DNA from: Saccharopolyspora endophytica
GTDB lineage: Bacteria > Actinomycetota > Actinomycetes > Mycobacteriales > Pseudonocardiaceae
Direction: 5' to 3'
DNA: 64,000 nt
Assembly (NCBI RefSeq): GCF_018070075.1
Contig: NZ_JAGPXE010000004.1
Span: forward strand, 372,001 to 436,000
Under the pieces are notes generated by a model. That model searched no databases. It saw nothing but the letters and a program-made list of their open reading frames with translations, and was not told the DNA's origin. Position numbers and translations under genes: made by a program. Positions 48,801 to 59,309 of the stretch are shown piece by piece; the first letter of the stretch is position 1, and every line of letters begins with the position of its first letter.

Positions 48801-49414
48801 TCGATCGGCAACCCGTGGTCCATCAGCTCCAGGAAGAAGTGGTCCTTGCCGAAGATGTCCCGGTAGTCGGCCGCGGCCTGCAACGCCTGGTCGTACTGCC
48901 GCAGGCGCAACCGCGTCTGCACCTCACCGGACGGGCACCCGGTGGTCGCGATGATCCCCTCGGAGTGCTCGCTGATCAGCTCCCGGTCCATGCGCGGCTT
49001 GCGGTACATGCCCTCCAAGCTCGCGCGGCTGGACAAGGTGAACAGGTTGCGCAGGCCGGTGGCGTTGCGGGCGAACATCGTCATGTGCGTGTAGGCGCCC
49101 GCGCCCGAGACGTCACCGCCCTCGCCGAACTCGTCGGTGCCGCGCTGCTTGGCCTCGCCCCAGAACACCGGCTTCTTGTGGAAGCGGTTGTGCGGCGCCA
49201 GGTACGCCTCGATCCCGATGATCGGCTTGATGCCGGTCTTGCGCGCCTGCTGGTAGAACTCGTCCGCGCCGAACATGTTGCCGTGGTCGGTCATCGCGAC
49301 CGCCGGCATCCCCAGCCGCTGCGCCTCCGCGAACAGCGCACCCACCTTCGCCGCACCGTCGAGCATGGAGTACTCGGTGTGCACGTGCAGGTGAACGAAG
49401 GGGTCGACAGACAC
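45830..49414 (-). CDS. dnaE: DNA polymerase III alpha subunit
   Basis: Replicative polymerase, 1194 residues, DnaE1 size. PHP domain [18 protein letters not shown], polymerase motifs [14 protein letters not shown] and [20 protein letters not shown] (catalytic aspartates), tandem helix-hairpin-helix and C-terminal OB fold ([28 protein letters not shown]). GTG start with AGGAGG upstream. It is on its own transcription unit; the hexapeptide-repeat gene is divergent. Confidence 0.98.
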   Translation of the reverse strand: MSVDPFVHLHVHTEYSMLDGAAKVGALFAEAQRLGMPAVAMTDHGNMFGADEFYQQARKTGIKPIIGIEAYLAPHNRFHKKPVFWGEAKQRGTDEFGEGGDVSGAGAYTHMTMFARNATGLRNLFTLSSRASLEGMYRKPRMDRELISEHSEGIIATTGCPSGEVQTRLRLRQYDQALQAAADYRDIFGKDHFFLELMDHGLPIERSVREGLLKIAAELDLKPLATNDSHYVTVDQADSHGALLCVQSGKTLSDDSRFKFDGDGYYLKSAEEMRAYWDAEVPGAADNTLLVAEMVESYEEVWSFQDRMPRVTDGSGKSERELLEAEVEQYLPTRYPDGASQECLDRIKTELDVLDTKGYCAYFLVVGDLTRWAKSQGIHVGPGRGSAAGSLLAYILHITNLDPLEHGLIFERFLNPERDSPPDIDLDFDDRRRDEVLQYAINKYGRDKVAQVITFGKIKTKAAIKDAARVHHGQPGFAIADKISKALPPPIAAKDIPLSGIVDPQHERYTEASEVRALIETDPSVSQIFDTARGLEGLIRNAGVHACAVILSSQPLMGTVPLWARDDGSIITGWDYPSCEAIGLLKMDFLGLSNLTILGDALEMVKENHDLEIDLSKLGLDDARTYELLARGESLGVFQLEGGGMRELLKRMQPTEFGDVVAANALYRPGPMEVNAHLDYADRKNGKKPVEPIHPELDEPLKDILAETYGLIVYQEQIMAIAQRVAGYSLGRADILRRAMGKKKKEVLDQEFEGFQAGMRDQGFSDEAIDKLWATVLPFAGYAFNKSHAAGYALVAYWTAYLKANYPAEYMAGLLTSNGDNKDKMAVYLAECRRMGVQVLSPDVNESKETFAAVSGNIRFGMSAIRNVGSNVVASIVKSREEHGRYTSFTDFLDKSEILACNKRVIESLIKAGAFDSLQHTRMSLSQHHEAAVDAVIGLKRQQAMGQFDLFGSDESDDSAEASPLAHLQFGDDEWPRKQLLAYEREMLGLYVSAHPLDGAQRLLAPYQDTGIAELVGGERESSGGKEQIKIAGMISGIQRRINKNGHPWAIVTLEDLDASVEVLFFPKSYEMFADCLVEDTALAVKGRINEREGTISIFASDALPVDISAAETDQGGDAAFVIKVPVGRVDQSLVNELKRTLQAHSGTTPVHLKLQSPRGTTRLALSSDFFVSTENGLQGELKGLLGAGCFEVA

Positions 49415-49611
49415 GGAGAAGTCCTCCTTCGCGGCGGGATTCGAGAACTGCCAGCCTAACTCCGGGCACCGACGTCACCGCCCATTCCCCCAGGCGTTGC
49501 GCGGTGTTCCACGCGCCCGGCGTGTCGCAGATCATGCGCAGGTCGGCGTCGGTGTCGCGGAACTCGTGCCTCACCACCACGCGCCGTGCCGACCGGGTAG
49601 CGTGGGACGAC

Positions 49612-50541
49612 GTGACTGGCCCTGATCCCGTGGATGTGCGCCTGCTGAGCGTCGTGGCAGAGATGGGCCGAGCGGCGGTCCCGGACATCGCCGGGCGGCT
49701 CGGCATGGACGTGCGCGACGTCGCGGCGCGACTCGCCGCGCTGTCGACCACCGGGCTGCCCCTGATGGTCGGGGTCGAGTGCGATCAGCAGGGCATCCGC
49801 AACGCCGTCGCCGCAGCTCAGCAGTGGGCGGCGCAGAACGCGGCCAGCGGTCCGTACCCGGTGGCGCCCGGCCAGCACCCGATGTCCGGTCCGTACCAGG
49901 TCTCGGGCCCGCACCAGGTGTCCGGGCCGTACCCGATGTCCGGGCCTTACCCGGTTTCCGGGCCGCCCCAGGTCTCCGGTCCGTACCAGGTCTCCGGTCC
50001 ACATCAGATGCCCCACCCGCAGCAGCCGGTCGCGCCGACGCCGCCGATGACCACGTGGGGGCCTCCCGGCTCGGCCGCGTGGGCGCGCGGTGATCAGCCG
50101 GCCGCTCCGGCACCGGCCCCGACCGGCAAGGTCGGCACCAAGCTGGACGTCCAGGGCGTGTCGGGCGAGCAGATCAGCATCCAGCTCATCGAGGTCGTCG
50201 ACCCGGCGGACTTCCTGTTCACCGCGGCCGGGTACGAGCTCCAGCCCGGTGAGCGCTCCGTCGTGGTGCACACCGAGCTGACCAACAACGGCCAGGTGCC
50301 GTTCGCGTCGCTGCCCGACATGTACCTGGAACTGGTCACCGAGGACGGTTCTCCGGTGGCCAAGGCCCCGGTGTCGATGTCGTCGCGCCCACCGCACCGG
50401 ATGGGCGTGCAGCCCGGCGAAACAGCCGGTGGTCACACGGTTTACGTGCTCCCGGAGTCCACGGTGCTCTCAGCGGTCCGCTGGACCCCGCAACCCGGCG
50501 ACCAGCAGCGCACCCTCCTCTGGGACATCACCGACCTCTGA
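49612..50541 (+). CDS. HTH protein with hexapeptide repeat and C-terminal beta domain
   Basis: 309 residues. An N-terminal winged-helix-like segment (VDVRLLSVVAEMGRAAVPDIAGRLGMDVRDVAARLAALSTTGLP) resembles an AsnC-type HTH. A low-complexity middle has seven tandem hexapeptides SGPYQV (49885-50010). The C-terminal 140 residues (QISIQLIEVVDPADFLFTAAGYELQPGERSVVVHTELTNNGQVPF) look like an immunoglobulin-like/DUF4352-type beta domain. No signal peptide. I do not know its function. GTG start; divergent from dnaE. Confidence 0.75.
   Translation: MTGPDPVDVRLLSVVAEMGRAAVPDIAGRLGMDVRDVAARLAALSTTGLPLMVGVECDQQGIRNAVAAAQQWAAQNAASGPYPVAPGQHPMSGPYQVSGPHQVSGPYPMSGPYPVSGPPQVSGPYQVSGPHQMPHPQQPVAPTPPMTTWGPPGSAAWARGDQPAAPAPAPTGKVGTKLDVQGVSGEQISIQLIEVVDPADFLFTAAGYELQPGERSVVVHTELTNNGQVPFASLPDMYLELVTEDGSPVAKAPVSMSSRPPHRMGVQPGETAGGHTVYVLPESTVLSAVRWTPQPGDQQRTLLWDITDL
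49885..50010 (+). repeat. coding tandem repeat, seven 18-bp units (SGPYQV)
   Basis: Units read SGPYQV, SGPHQV, SGPYPM, SGPYPV, SGPPQV, SGPYQV, SGPHQM. Codon variation between units (TCC/TCG, GGT/GGG/GGC) shows they are not freshly copied. Confidence 0.85.
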
Positions 50542-50596
50542 GGACCGCGCGAGGAGTGCGGCGCAGCCGCGGTTTCCGCCGCCGAGGGAGCGGATC

Positions 50597-50881
50597 TCAG
50601 GAGTCGCGGCGGAAGAAGTCCAGCGGGTTGCGCCTGGACTTCTCGGGACGCTGCTTGCTGCGGTACTGCAGCGTCGGCCAGTCTCCGGCGTCGTTCTTGG
50701 GGAGGTCGGGCTCGGGCTCGCCGATGACCGAGGGCGTGGCCGGGCCGACGTCCTGCGCGCTGATCACCTCGCCGAGGCTGTTCAGCCCCTCCGGCGGGGT
50801 GTCCAGATCGGCTTGCGGGTCGATCACCGGCATGCCGCGTGGCGGGGTCGGCGTGTCCGATCCCTGAAATTCCTGAGCCAT
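50597..50881 (-). CDS. small acidic protein of unknown function
   Basis: 94 residues, proline/aspartate-rich and probably disordered, with a basic C-terminal end KQRPEKSRRNPLDFFRRDS. ATG at 50881 with an AGGGGG-like site. No family recognised. It lies 43 nt downstream of rluD on the same strand as the rluD-lspA unit. Confidence 0.55.
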   Translation of the reverse strand: MAQEFQGSDTPTPPRGMPVIDPQADLDTPPEGLNSLGEVISAQDVGPATPSVIGEPEPDLPKNDAGDWPTLQYRSKQRPEKSRRNPLDFFRRDS

Positions 50882-50924
50882 CGGACCCCCTTCGTCGCGC
50901 GATCCGATCACCACGGTACCCGGT

Positions 50925-51854
50925 CTAGCCGTCCTGATCGCGCAACTCGTCCAGTGCGTTCTGCAAGTCGTCCGGGTACTCGCTCTCGAACTGGACCCAG
51001 CCGCCCGAGGGGTGCTCGAAGGCCAGGCTCCGGGCGTGCAGCCACTGCCGGGTGATGGCCAGCCGCCGGGCCAGCACCGGGTCGGCGCCGTAGGTGAGGT
51101 CGCCGACGCAGGGGTGCTTGATCGCCGAGAAGTGCACCCGGATCTGGTGGGTGCGGCCGGTTTCCAGCTTGACGTCGATCAGCGAGGCGGCGCGGAACGC
51201 CTCCACCGTCTGGTAGTGGGTGATGCTCGGCTTGCCGCCGGTGACCACCGCGAACTTGTAGTCGTGCCGGGGGTGCCGGTCGATCGGGGCGTCGATGGTG
51301 CCCCGGCTCGGATCGGGCAGGCCCTGCACGACCGCGTGGTAGCGCTTCTCGACGGTGCGCTCCTTGAACGCGCGCTTGAGCACCGTGTAGGCGTGCTCGC
51401 TCTTGGCGACCACCATCACGCCGGTCGTGCCCGCGTCGAGGCGGTGCACGACGCCCTGGCGCTCGGCGGCGCCCGAGGTGGCGATCTGCACGCCCGCCGC
51501 GGCCAGGCCGCCGACGACGGTCGGGCCCTCCCAGCCGGGGCTGGGGTGCACGGCGACGCCGATCGGCTTGTCGATCACGACGATGTCGTCGTCCTGGTGC
51601 AGGATCTTCATGCCCTCGACCGGCACGGCCACCACCTGCAGCGGCTGCTCGGCGGCCGGCAGGGTGATCTCCAGCCAGGAGCCGGCCATCAGCCGGTCCG
51701 ACTTGCCCGCCGGGCTGCCGTCGACCAGCACGTCACCGGCCTCGGCGAGTCCGGCCACGGCGCTGCGGGACAGGCCGAGCAGCTTGGACAGGCCCGCGTC
51801 GATCCGCATGCCTTCCAAGCCCTCCGGCACGGGGAGGTTCCGGAGTTCGCTCAC
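50925..51854 (-). CDS. rluD: RluA-family pseudouridine synthase
   Basis: 309 residues. N-terminal S4 domain ([33 protein letters not shown]), catalytic Asp in [21 protein letters not shown], and [16 protein letters not shown] [16 protein letters not shown]. It isomerises uridine in 23S rRNA (RluD-type sites) by analogy. GTG start overlaps the lspA stop (GTGA), the conserved lspA-rluD pairing. Confidence 0.94.
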   Translation of the reverse strand: MSELRNLPVPEGLEGMRIDAGLSKLLGLSRSAVAGLAEAGDVLVDGSPAGKSDRLMAGSWLEITLPAAEQPLQVVAVPVEGMKILHQDDDIVVIDKPIGVAVHPSPGWEGPTVVGGLAAAGVQIATSGAAERQGVVHRLDAGTTGVMVVAKSEHAYTVLKRAFKERTVEKRYHAVVQGLPDPSRGTIDAPIDRHPRHDYKFAVVTGGKPSITHYQTVEAFRAASLIDVKLETGRTHQIRVHFSAIKHPCVGDLTYGADPVLARRLAITRQWLHARSLAFEHPSGGWVQFESEYPDDLQNALDELRDQDG

Positions 51855-52459
51855 GACTTGTCGGCCTTCTGCTTGCGGTGGATCGTCCCGTCGAAGTCGC
51901 GGCCCAGCAGCGACAGCAGCACCACGAGGATGCCGCCGCAGGTGATGCAGCTGTCGGCGACGTTGAACACCGGGAACACCTGGCCACCGGGCGCCAGGAA
52001 GGACAGGAAGTCCACCACGTGGCCCTGCAGCGGGCCGGGCGCCCGGAACAGCCGGTCGCCGAGGTTGCCGCAGGCACCGCCGAGCACCAGGCCCAGGCCC
52101 ACGGCCCAGCCCGGCGAGCGCAGCTTCGGCGCCAGCCACACGATCACGCCGACCACGGCGATGGCGAGCAGCGCGAGCAGCCAGGTCAGGCCGGTGGCCA
52201 TCGAGAACGCGGCACCGGGGTTGCGCAGCACGTCGAGGTAGAACAGGCCGCCGAGCACCTTCACCGGCGGGTTGCCCTCCAGGTTGGCGACCACGGCGAT
52301 CTTGGTCACCACGTCCAGGGCCAGCCCGACCGACGCCACTCCGAACAGCAGCGCCAGCAGCTTCCGGGACGCGCCCTTCGGTGCGTCCGCGGGCGGGGTG
52401 GTCCCGGCGGACTCCGACGAGGAGGACGCCTGCTCAGGAGGTGGGTGCTCGGTGCTCAC
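51851..52459 (-). CDS. lspA: lipoprotein signal peptidase
   Basis: Aspartic protease removing prolipoprotein signal peptides. 202 residues with four membrane spans. Catalytic aspartates lie in [12 protein letters not shown] and [14 protein letters not shown]. An unusually long cytoplasmic head ([25 protein letters not shown]) precedes the first helix. I used the GTG at 52459; a frame reaches 52489. Confidence 0.95.
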   Translation of the reverse strand: MSTEHPPPEQASSSSESAGTTPPADAPKGASRKLLALLFGVASVGLALDVVTKIAVVANLEGNPPVKVLGGLFYLDVLRNPGAAFSMATGLTWLLALLAIAVVGVIVWLAPKLRSPGWAVGLGLVLGGACGNLGDRLFRAPGPLQGHVVDFLSFLAPGGQVFPVFNVADSCITCGGILVVLLSLLGRDFDGTIHRKQKADKS

Positions 52460-52521
52460 GCCGCCATTGTCCCCGACCCGCGTGAACACCGGCGCACCAG
52501 GACCGCCGCACCCGGACCCAG

Positions 52522-52581
52522 TCGAATTTCGCGCGAAATTCGACTCCGAAACTTCGCCTTCGAATTTCGCGCGAAATTCGA
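52522..52581. repeat. paired-palindrome family B, copy B4
   Basis: Two perfect 22-bp palindromes at 52522-52543 and 52560-52581, 38 bp start to start, between lspA and the class V aminotransferase (both minus strand). Confidence 0.9.
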
Positions 52582-52595
52582 CTTCTGTCCCTCGT

Positions 52596-53918
52596 TCAGG
52601 GCAGGAACGGCGGTAGCGGGCGCTGGTCGTCGACGGGCTCCCAGCGGCCGTCCACCTGGCGGTAGGTCGCCGCCGGGCCCTCGGTGACCAGGGACTTCAG
52701 GGCCGCGACGAGGCGGTCGACGTGCTCGACCGCGGTGCCGAGACCGATGCTGACGCGCAGCGCCCGCTCGGCGTCCGCACCCGCTCGGGCCAGCAGGTTC
52801 TGGGTGCCCAGGTGGGCGCAGAACAGGCCGTCGCGGACGCCGATGGCGTGCTCGGCCGACAGCGCGGCGGCGATCAGCCCCGGGTCCTGCCCGTCGATGG
52901 TGAAGCTGACGACGCCGACCCGGTCGTGCCCGGTGCCGAACAGGCTCAGCTCGCGCAGCCCGGGGATCTCGACCAGGCCCGCGCGCAGGCGGCCCAGCAG
53001 CGAGGACTCGTGCTCGACGACGCCCTCCCAGCGGGTGGCGAAGGTGCGGCAGGCGGTGGCCAGGGCGTGCACTCCGACGGTGTTGGGCGAGCCGGCCTCG
53101 TGCCGCTCGGGACCGGTGGTCCAGCTGACGGCGCGCTCGTTGACCGCGCGGGTCGCGCCACCCCCGGCGAGGTAGGGGTTCGCGGCGTTGAGCCAGTCGG
53201 CGCGGCCGATCAGGGCCCCGGCGCCGAAGGGGGCGTAGAGCTTGTGGCCGGACAGGGCGGCGTAGTCGACGTCGAGCTCGGCGAGGCGGATCGGGCGGTG
53301 CGGCGCGAGCTGCGCGGCGTCCAGCACGGTCCGGGCTCCCCTGCGGCGGGCTACGCGGGCGAGCTCGGCGACCGGCCACAGCTCGCCGGTGACGTTGCAG
53401 GCCCCGGTCAGCACGGCCAGCCGCGGCCCCTCCGGGCACTCGGCCAGCGCCGCGTCCAGGGCGGCGACCGCGTCGGCGGGCGTCTCCGGAGCGGGGATGC
53501 GGCGGACGTTGCGCCAGGGCAGCAGCGCGGCGTGGTGCACGGTGTCGAACACGACGACCGAGGTGCCGCGCGGGACGGCCGAGGCCAGCAGGTTCAGGGC
53601 GTCGGTGGTGTTGCGGGTGAACACGACCTCGTCGCCCTGGCGGGCTCCGGTGAAGTCCAGCAGCACCTGGCGCGCGCCCTCGTAGACCCGGGTGCACACC
53701 TGCGAGGCGAACCCGGCGCCCCGGTGCACGCTGGCGTAGTACGGCAGCAGCTCGTCCACGGCGTCGCGCACGGCCGACAGGCAGGGGGCGCTGGCAGCGT
53801 GGTCGAGGTTGGCGTAGTTGGCGGTTCCGCCGGTGATCAGGGGAACCCGCAGTCCGGATCCGACCACGCCCGGAACGGCGACGGACTGGCTCGGAACATC
53901 GATGACGGCGGAAGACAT
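52596..53918 (-). CDS. class V aminotransferase (cysteine-desulfurase-like)
   Basis: 440 residues. ANLDHAASAPCLSAVRDAVDEL, VVFTRNTTDALNLLASA, the PLP Asp region TVLDAAQLAPH and the PLP lysine ALSGHKLYAPFGAGALIG. It is close to SufS/IscS-like and EgtE-like proteins. No cysteine-rich desulfurase loop or egt genes are visible, so the reaction (desulfuration, C-S lyase or epimerisation) is open. ATG after GGGAGGG. Confidence 0.88.
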   Translation of the reverse strand: MSSAVIDVPSQSVAVPGVVGSGLRVPLITGGTANYANLDHAASAPCLSAVRDAVDELLPYYASVHRGAGFASQVCTRVYEGARQVLLDFTGARQGDEVVFTRNTTDALNLLASAVPRGTSVVVFDTVHHAALLPWRNVRRIPAPETPADAVAALDAALAECPEGPRLAVLTGACNVTGELWPVAELARVARRRGARTVLDAAQLAPHRPIRLAELDVDYAALSGHKLYAPFGAGALIGRADWLNAANPYLAGGGATRAVNERAVSWTTGPERHEAGSPNTVGVHALATACRTFATRWEGVVEHESSLLGRLRAGLVEIPGLRELSLFGTGHDRVGVVSFTIDGQDPGLIAAALSAEHAIGVRDGLFCAHLGTQNLLARAGADAERALRVSIGLGTAVEHVDRLVAALKSLVTEGPAATYRQVDGRWEPVDDQRPLPPFLP

Positions 53919-54133
53919 CGCGACCCTCCCGGGGCCTCGAGGGCCCTCGGCGGGCCCGCGCTTGCCGAGCCGCACTGCGCGACCGGCCAGGTCTTCACCC
54001 GGGGCACCCCACCGCGGTAGGAGGGTTGCCGGCCAGCGAGCCGGGGCTTGACGCTGGCACTCATGACCTTCGCGGCGAAGGCTAGCGCCTCGCCCCGCTC
54101 CGCGACAACGCCGTCTCACTCCGTGGGCAGAAC

Positions 54134-54164
54134 GAGGCCCCGGGAGCGGAACTCCCGGGGCCTC
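54134..54164 (-). terminator. hairpin terminator after ileS
   Basis: Perfect 13-bp stem GAGGCCCCGGGAG / CTCCCGGGGCCTC with a five-base loop, 18-48 nt beyond the ileS stop. No U-tract. The rest of 53919-54181 shows nothing convincing. Confidence 0.75.
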
Positions 54165-54181
54165 GACGCGCGAAAGCGGGA

Positions 54182-57100
54182 TCAGACGCGGGAGACCGCG
54201 ACCTTGACCTCCACGCCGTCGCCGACCGTGCCGGTGGCGGCGTCGGCCGCGTCGCCTGGGTCGACCGCGTCGGCGAGGGTCTCACCCGCGATGAACTCGC
54301 GGTGCGCTTCGACCGCCTCGACCACCTCGGCCGGGGCCTCGACGACGACCGTGATGCGGTCCGAGACCTCGAAACCGGCGTCCTTGCGGGCGTTCTGGAT
54401 CACCCGGACCACGTCGCGGGCCAAGCCCTCGGCCGCCAGCTCCGGCGTGACGTCGGTGTCCAGCACGACCAGCCCGTCACCGCCCGGCAGCGCCGCAGCG
54501 GCGCCGGAGTCGGTCGAGACCAGCCGCTCGGTGAACTCGCCCTCCTGCAGCTCGATGCCGGCGGCGACCACAGTGGACCCGCGGTGCTGCCAATCACCGG
54601 CCTTGACGGCCTTGATCACGGTCTGCACGTCCTTGCCCAACCGCGGCCCGGCCGCGCGGGCGTTGACCGCGATCTCGAAGTGACCGTGCGCGGCCACGTC
54701 GGTGCTCAGCTCCAGGCCCTTGACGTTGACCTCGTCGCTGATCAGGTCGGCGAACGGGCGCAGCGCCTCGGCCTCCGGCGTGGCCACCACCAGCGAGGCC
54801 AGCGGCAGCCGGACCCGCAGCTTGTTGGACTTGCGCAACGCCAGCGCCGAGGAGCACACCTGCCGCACCTGGTCCATCGCCGACACCAGCGCGGCGTCCG
54901 CGGGCAGCTCGTCCACGAGCGGCCAGTCGGTCAGGTGCACCGAGCGGCCGCCGGTGAGCCCGCGCCACACCGCCTCGGCGGTCAGCGGCAGCAGCGGAGC
55001 CACCACCCGGCAGGTCACCTCCAGCACGGTGTGCAGCGTGTCGATCGCGTCCTTGTCGCCCGCCCAGAACCGGTCCCGGGAGCGGCGCACGTACCAGTTG
55101 GTCAGCACCTCCAGGAACTCCCGCACGTTCGCGGTCGCGGTCGCCAGGTCCAGCGAGTCCATCGAGCACTGCACGTCGCCGACCAGCTCGTGGGTCTTGG
55201 CCAGCACGTAGCGGTCGAGCACGTGCTCGCTGTCGGTGCGGAACTCCCCGCTGACGCCCTCGGCGTTGGCGTAGAGCGCGAGGAAGTACCAGGAGTTCCA
55301 CAGCGGCAGCACCGCCTGGCGCACCGCGTCCCGGATGCCCCGCTCGGTGACGACCAGGTCGCCGCCGCGCAGGATCGGGCTCGACATCAGGAACCAGCGC
55401 ATCGCGTCGGAACCGTCGCGGTCGAAGACCTCGTTGACGTCCGGGTAGTTCTTCTTGGACTTCGACATCTTCAGCCCGTCGTGGCCCAGCACGATGCCGT
55501 GCGCCACCACGTTGCTGAACGCAGGCCGGTCGAACAGCGCCGTGGCCAGCACGTGCAGCGTGTAGAACCAGCCGCGGGTCTGGCCGTGGTACTCGACGAT
55601 GAAGTCACCCGGGAAGTGGTGCTCGAACCACTCCGCGTTCTCCATCGGGTAGTGGACCTGCGCGAACGGCATCGAGCCCGACTCGAACCAGCAGTCCAGC
55701 ACCTCCGGCACCCGGCGCATCGTCGACTTGCCGGTCGGGTCGTCCGGGTTGGGCCGGGTCAGCTCGTCGATCTCCGGGCGGTGCAGGTTCGTCGGCCGCA
55801 CCCCGAAGTCGCGCTCGAGCTCGTCCAGCGAACCGTAGACGTCGGTGCGCGGGTGCTCGGGGTCGTCGGAGACCCACACCGGGATCGGCGAACCCCAGTA
55901 CCGGTTCCGCGAGATGTTCCAGTCGCGGGCGTTCTCCAGCCACTTGCCGAACTGGCCGTCCCGGATGTGCGAGGGAACCCAGTTGATGTGCTTGTTGAGC
56001 TCGACCATCCGGTCCTTGAACTGGCTCACGGCCACGAACCAGGACGACACCGCCCGCTGGATCAGCGCGTTGTCGCAGCGCCAGCAGTGCGGGTACTGGT
56101 GGTCGTAGGTCTCGTGGCGCAGCAGCAGACCGCGGTCCTTGAGGTCGCGGGCGATGTGCTTGTTGGCCTCGAAGACCTGCATGCCCTCGTACGGCGGCAC
56201 CTCGGCGGTGAACTTGCCGTGCGCGTCGACCGGCACGACCGGCACGATGTCGGCGGCGTCGGTGACGAGCTTGTCGTCCTCACCGAAAGCCGGTGCGATG
56301 TGCACGATCCCGGTGCCGTCGTCGGTGGTGACGTAGTCGGCGGCCAGCACCTGGTGGGCGTTCTCCCGGCCGGCGAAGAAGTCGAACGGTGGCTCGTAGC
56401 GAGTGCCCAGCAGGTCCGAGCCCTTGTACCGGGCCACCACGCGGTCGGCGATGTCCTCGCCGAGCTCGCGGGCGTAGGCGGGCAGCCGGGCTTCGGCGAG
56501 CAGGTAGCGCTCGGTGCTCTCGGCGGGCGCGACCAGCGCGTAGTCCACGTCGGGGTGCACGGCGGCGGCCAGGTTGGACGGCAGGGTCCACGGCGTCGTC
56601 GTCCACACCAGCGCCAGCGCGCCGTCGAGGTCCTCCCCGGGCGCGGTCAGGCGCAGGCCCACCGTCACCGCCGGGTCCTGGCGCGGCCGGTAGCCGTCGT
56701 CCATGCGGGTCTCGGTGTTGGACAGCGGCGTCTCGCAGCGCCAGCAGTACCAGAGGACCCGGTACCCCTCGTAGACCAGACCCTTGTCCCACAGGGTCTT
56801 GAACGCCCACATGACGCTTTCCATGTAGTCCAGGTCGAGCGTCTTGTAGTCGTTCTCGAAGTCCACCCAGCGCGCCTGGCGGGTGACGTAGTCCTCCCAG
56901 TCCGCGGTGTAGCGCAGCACGGAGGTCTTGCACGCCTCGTTGAACGCGGCGATGCCCATGTTGTCGATCTCGGCCTTCGAGGTGATGCCGAGCTGCTTCT
57001 CGGCCTCGACCTCGGCGGGCAGGCCGTGGGTGTCCCAGCCGAACCGGCGCTCGACCCGCTTGCCGCGCATCGTCTGGTAGCGCGGAACCGCGTCCTTGAC

Positions 57101-57334
57101 GTAGCCGGTGAGCAGGTGGCCGTAGTGCGGCAGGCCATTGGCGAACGGCGGCCCGTCGTAGAAGACGTACTCGTTGGAGCCGTTGTGGCCCGCCTCGCGC
57201 GCGTCGATGGAGGCGCGGAAGGTCTTGTCGTCGGCCCAGAAGTCCAGCACCTGGCGTTCGATCGCCGGGAACGCGGGCTGGGCCGCCACGCCGCGCTCAT
57301 CGGACGCGCCGAAGGAAACCTTGGGGTATGCCAT
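54182..57334 (-). CDS. ileS: isoleucyl-tRNA synthetase
   Basis: 1050 residues, class Ia. Class motifs: [15 protein letters not shown] (HIGH-type), the CP1 editing domain ([30 protein letters not shown]) and [16 protein letters not shown] (KMSKS). Long C-terminal extension with Zn-binding absent, as in the actinobacterial (eukaryote-like, mupirocin-tolerant) IleRS type. ATG at 57334 (MAYPKVSFG); its SD is inside a GGAG-CA-GCTCC hairpin. Preceded by a T-box. Confidence 0.97.
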   Translation of the reverse strand: MAYPKVSFGASDERGVAAQPAFPAIERQVLDFWADDKTFRASIDAREAGHNGSNEYVFYDGPPFANGLPHYGHLLTGYVKDAVPRYQTMRGKRVERRFGWDTHGLPAEVEAEKQLGITSKAEIDNMGIAAFNEACKTSVLRYTADWEDYVTRQARWVDFENDYKTLDLDYMESVMWAFKTLWDKGLVYEGYRVLWYCWRCETPLSNTETRMDDGYRPRQDPAVTVGLRLTAPGEDLDGALALVWTTTPWTLPSNLAAAVHPDVDYALVAPAESTERYLLAEARLPAYARELGEDIADRVVARYKGSDLLGTRYEPPFDFFAGRENAHQVLAADYVTTDDGTGIVHIAPAFGEDDKLVTDAADIVPVVPVDAHGKFTAEVPPYEGMQVFEANKHIARDLKDRGLLLRHETYDHQYPHCWRCDNALIQRAVSSWFVAVSQFKDRMVELNKHINWVPSHIRDGQFGKWLENARDWNISRNRYWGSPIPVWVSDDPEHPRTDVYGSLDELERDFGVRPTNLHRPEIDELTRPNPDDPTGKSTMRRVPEVLDCWFESGSMPFAQVHYPMENAEWFEHHFPGDFIVEYHGQTRGWFYTLHVLATALFDRPAFSNVVAHGIVLGHDGLKMSKSKKNYPDVNEVFDRDGSDAMRWFLMSSPILRGGDLVVTERGIRDAVRQAVLPLWNSWYFLALYANAEGVSGEFRTDSEHVLDRYVLAKTHELVGDVQCSMDSLDLATATANVREFLEVLTNWYVRRSRDRFWAGDKDAIDTLHTVLEVTCRVVAPLLPLTAEAVWRGLTGGRSVHLTDWPLVDELPADAALVSAMDQVRQVCSSALALRKSNKLRVRLPLASLVVATPEAEALRPFADLISDEVNVKGLELSTDVAAHGHFEIAVNARAAGPRLGKDVQTVIKAVKAGDWQHRGSTVVAAGIELQEGEFTERLVSTDSGAAAALPGGDGLVVLDTDVTPELAAEGLARDVVRVIQNARKDAGFEVSDRITVVVEAPAEVVEAVEAHREFIAGETLADAVDPGDAADAATGTVGDGVEVKVAVSRV

Positions 57335-57344
57335 CGCGGAGCTG

Positions 57345-57565
57345 CTCCTCGCAATGTGTCGTTGCCGCCCTGGAGGACGGGGACGACGTCCCGGACTCGC
57401 CGGGCACCGCGGTACCACCCCGCTTGCCGGCGGCGCGAACGCCGACGGCCACTCGATTGCCGGCTGTGACGGGCCGGACCCGTCCGGTTCTACTGAGGCG
57501 CCCGCGGGTGCCCGTTCTTCCGGAGGCTCCCCGGTGATGGCCGGATCAACGCCTGGTCTTCACAG
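57345..57565 (-). promoter_or_regulatory. ileS T-box riboswitch (translational type)
   Basis: The T-box sequence GGGGTGGTACCGCG reads on the minus strand at 57407-57420. Upstream, GATCCGGCCATCACCGGGG, followed by GGAAGAAC, matches the Stem I/specifier region, with an ATC isoleucine codon in the specifier loop. There is no terminator before ileS; instead the SD lies in a GGAG-CA-GCTCC hairpin, the sequestrator arrangement of actinobacterial ileS T-boxes. Uncharged tRNA-Ile would expose the SD. Confidence 0.85.
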
Positions 57566-57590
57566 AGTACCGGGATCTCGCCAGTGGTTT

Positions 57591-58007
57591 TCACCGGCTC
57601 CGGCCGGACTCCGCCGCGATCGTCGCGTTGGGCGCGCACCGGGCGCACGGCGTGAAGCCGAGCTCCCGCGCCTCGCCGAGCTCCAGCGACAGCGTCTCCG
57701 CGTCACCGAGCCACTCGCAGGTCCGCACGTGGTAGCGCGGACGTTCGTCGACCACCACGACCTCGGCGTCCGGATCGGCCGCCTCGGCCGCGTTGCTGCG
57801 CTCCTCGCCCGGCTCCGCACCCAGAGGCCGGGCCGGGGCGGTCTTCTTGCTCCCCCGACGGGCCCTGGTCCGGTCTGCGATCAGCAGCGCCGCCCCGAGG
57901 GCGCTGGCCAGGACCGAGACCCACGCGAGGCCGGGGCCTCCGCCGAGCACGGCCGCCACCAACGTCGCGGCGGCCACCAGGACCAGCAGCAGAACGACCA
58001 GCAGCAC
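57591..58007 (-). CDS. membrane protein with conserved C-terminal CxxC motif
   Basis: About 138 residues. Two hydrophobic helices (VLLVVLLLVLVAAATLVAAVL; then AWVSVLASALGAALLIA), a basic/acidic linker, and a C-terminal module RPRYHVRTCEWLGDAETLSL followed by FTPCARCAP, a possible metal-binding fold. Its position between wag31 and ileS is conserved in actinobacteria; function unknown. The GTG at 58007 fits a GAAAG site; an in-frame start at 58064 would lie in the terminator hairpin. Confidence 0.7.
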   Translation of the reverse strand: MLLVVLLLVLVAAATLVAAVLGGGPGLAWVSVLASALGAALLIADRTRARRGSKKTAPARPLGAEPGEERSNAAEAADPDAEVVVVDERPRYHVRTCEWLGDAETLSLELGEARELGFTPCARCAPNATIAAESGRSR

Positions 58008-58044
58008 TAGCTTTCCCGTCTCTCGCCGTTCCCCTCTCGACAGA

Positions 58045-58082
58045 CACCGGCGGTGACGGGCCATGACCCATCACCGCCGGTG
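58045..58082 (-). terminator. hairpin terminator after wag31
   Basis: CACCGGCGGTGA (58045-58056) pairs perfectly with TCACCGCCGGTG (58071-58082), 22 nt beyond the wag31 stop; loop of 14 nt. Confidence 0.75.
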
Positions 58083-58103
58083 CGCCAAGTCTTGAACGGG
58101 GAA

Positions 58104-58946
58104 TCAGCCCGCTTCGGCCGCCCTGGCCCCGAAGCTGTAGCTGGTGGCCTGCTGTCCCGAACGGCTTCCGCTGCTGCTGCTCTCCGCTGGCGCGGCAGAG
58201 CCTCGGTCCTGCAGTTCGCGAAGCTGAGACTCCAGGTAGGTCTGCAGTCGAGTGCGGTACTCGCGCTCGAACGTGCGGAGAGTCTCGATCTTCTTCTCGA
58301 GGGCGTTCTTCTCGTTGGTGATGTTGCCCATCACCTCAGCGTGCTTGCGCTGCGCATCGCGTTCCAGGCTGGCGGCCTTGTCGCGCGCCTGCCGCTCAAG
58401 CGTTTCCGCCCTGGTTCGGGCGTCGTTGAGCATCGTCTCGGCTCGGGTCCGAGATTCGTTGACCATGCTGTCGGACTTCGAACGAGCCTCCGACAGCAGC
58501 TGCTCCGACTTCGTCCGGGCCTCGGACAACATGCCGTCGGCCTCGGCCTTGGCCTCACCGGTCAGCCGGTCGGCCATCTCCTGCGCGAGGCCCAGAACCT
58601 TGGCGGCCTGCACGTGGTGATCACCGCCCGGAGAGGTCTGCTCGGCAGCGGTCGGCGCCGGGACCGGGGTGAGCCGGCGCGGTTCCTCCGGTGGGGCGGC
58701 TGGGGTCGAGGCAGCAGCGGACGCAGCCTGGCTACGGGCGTCGTCCAGGTCGACCTGGGCCGACTGCAGCTGGGACTCCAGCTGCTCCACCTGGCCACGC
58801 AGGTCGTTGTTCTCCTCAACCAGCCGGGCAAGCTCGGCTTCAACCAGGTCGAGGAATGCATCCACCTCGTCCTCGTTGTAGCCCCGCTTGCCGATCGGAG
58901 GTTTGCTGAACGCGACGTTATGCACGTCGGCGGGGGTCAGGCCCAC
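58104..58946 (-). CDS. wag31: DivIVA-type polar growth protein Wag31
   Basis: 280 residues. N-terminal DivIVA lipid-binding head [50 protein letters not shown], a Pro/Ala-rich linker ([16 protein letters not shown]), then a long coiled coil (about 110-250) rich in [10 protein letters not shown] repeats. It marks negative membrane curvature at poles and recruits elongation machinery. The start follows the conserved DivIVA N-terminus. Confidence 0.95.
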   Translation of the reverse strand: MGLTPADVHNVAFSKPPIGKRGYNEDEVDAFLDLVEAELARLVEENNDLRGQVEQLESQLQSAQVDLDDARSQAASAAASTPAAPPEEPRRLTPVPAPTAAEQTSPGGDHHVQAAKVLGLAQEMADRLTGEAKAEADGMLSEARTKSEQLLSEARSKSDSMVNESRTRAETMLNDARTRAETLERQARDKAASLERDAQRKHAEVMGNITNEKNALEKKIETLRTFEREYRTRLQTYLESQLRELQDRGSAAPAESSSSGSRSGQQATSYSFGARAAEAG

Positions 58947-58997
58947 AAGATCACCTCACGCACTCCTTCGGCAGCTGCGGGTCGGTCGGGTTCCCCG

Positions 58998-59309
58998 TCA
59001 CCCGGCCGGTTGCACCAGTCGCATCAGTATGAACACGACCAGCAGCAGCACCATAATCGATAGGTCCAGTCCGACGCCGCCGATCCGGACCGTCGGAATC
59101 ACCCGACGCACCAACTTTACGGGTGGGTCGGTCACTGTGTAGATGCTCTCCAACGCGATTGCAACCCCCCCAACGGGTCGCCAATCGCGGGCGAACACTC
59201 GCACGAGTTCCACCACGATACGCGCCGTGAGCAGGAGCCAGAAGAAGAACAGAACGTAGAACAGGACGATCTGCACCGGGTTCACGCCTTCAACTGTGCC
59301 ACCACTCAC
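58998..59309 (-). CDS. yggT: YggT family membrane protein
   Basis: 103 residues with two membrane segments (VLFYVLFFFWLLLTARIVVELV; LDLSIMVLLLVVFILMRLVQ). YggT signature TDPPVKLVRRVIPTVRIGGVGLDLS. Function is unclear; it is usually next to sepF in Gram-positives. The GTG start overlaps the sepF stop (GTGA). Confidence 0.9.
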   Translation of the reverse strand: MSGGTVEGVNPVQIVLFYVLFFFWLLLTARIVVELVRVFARDWRPVGGVAIALESIYTVTDPPVKLVRRVIPTVRIGGVGLDLSIMVLLLVVFILMRLVQPAG

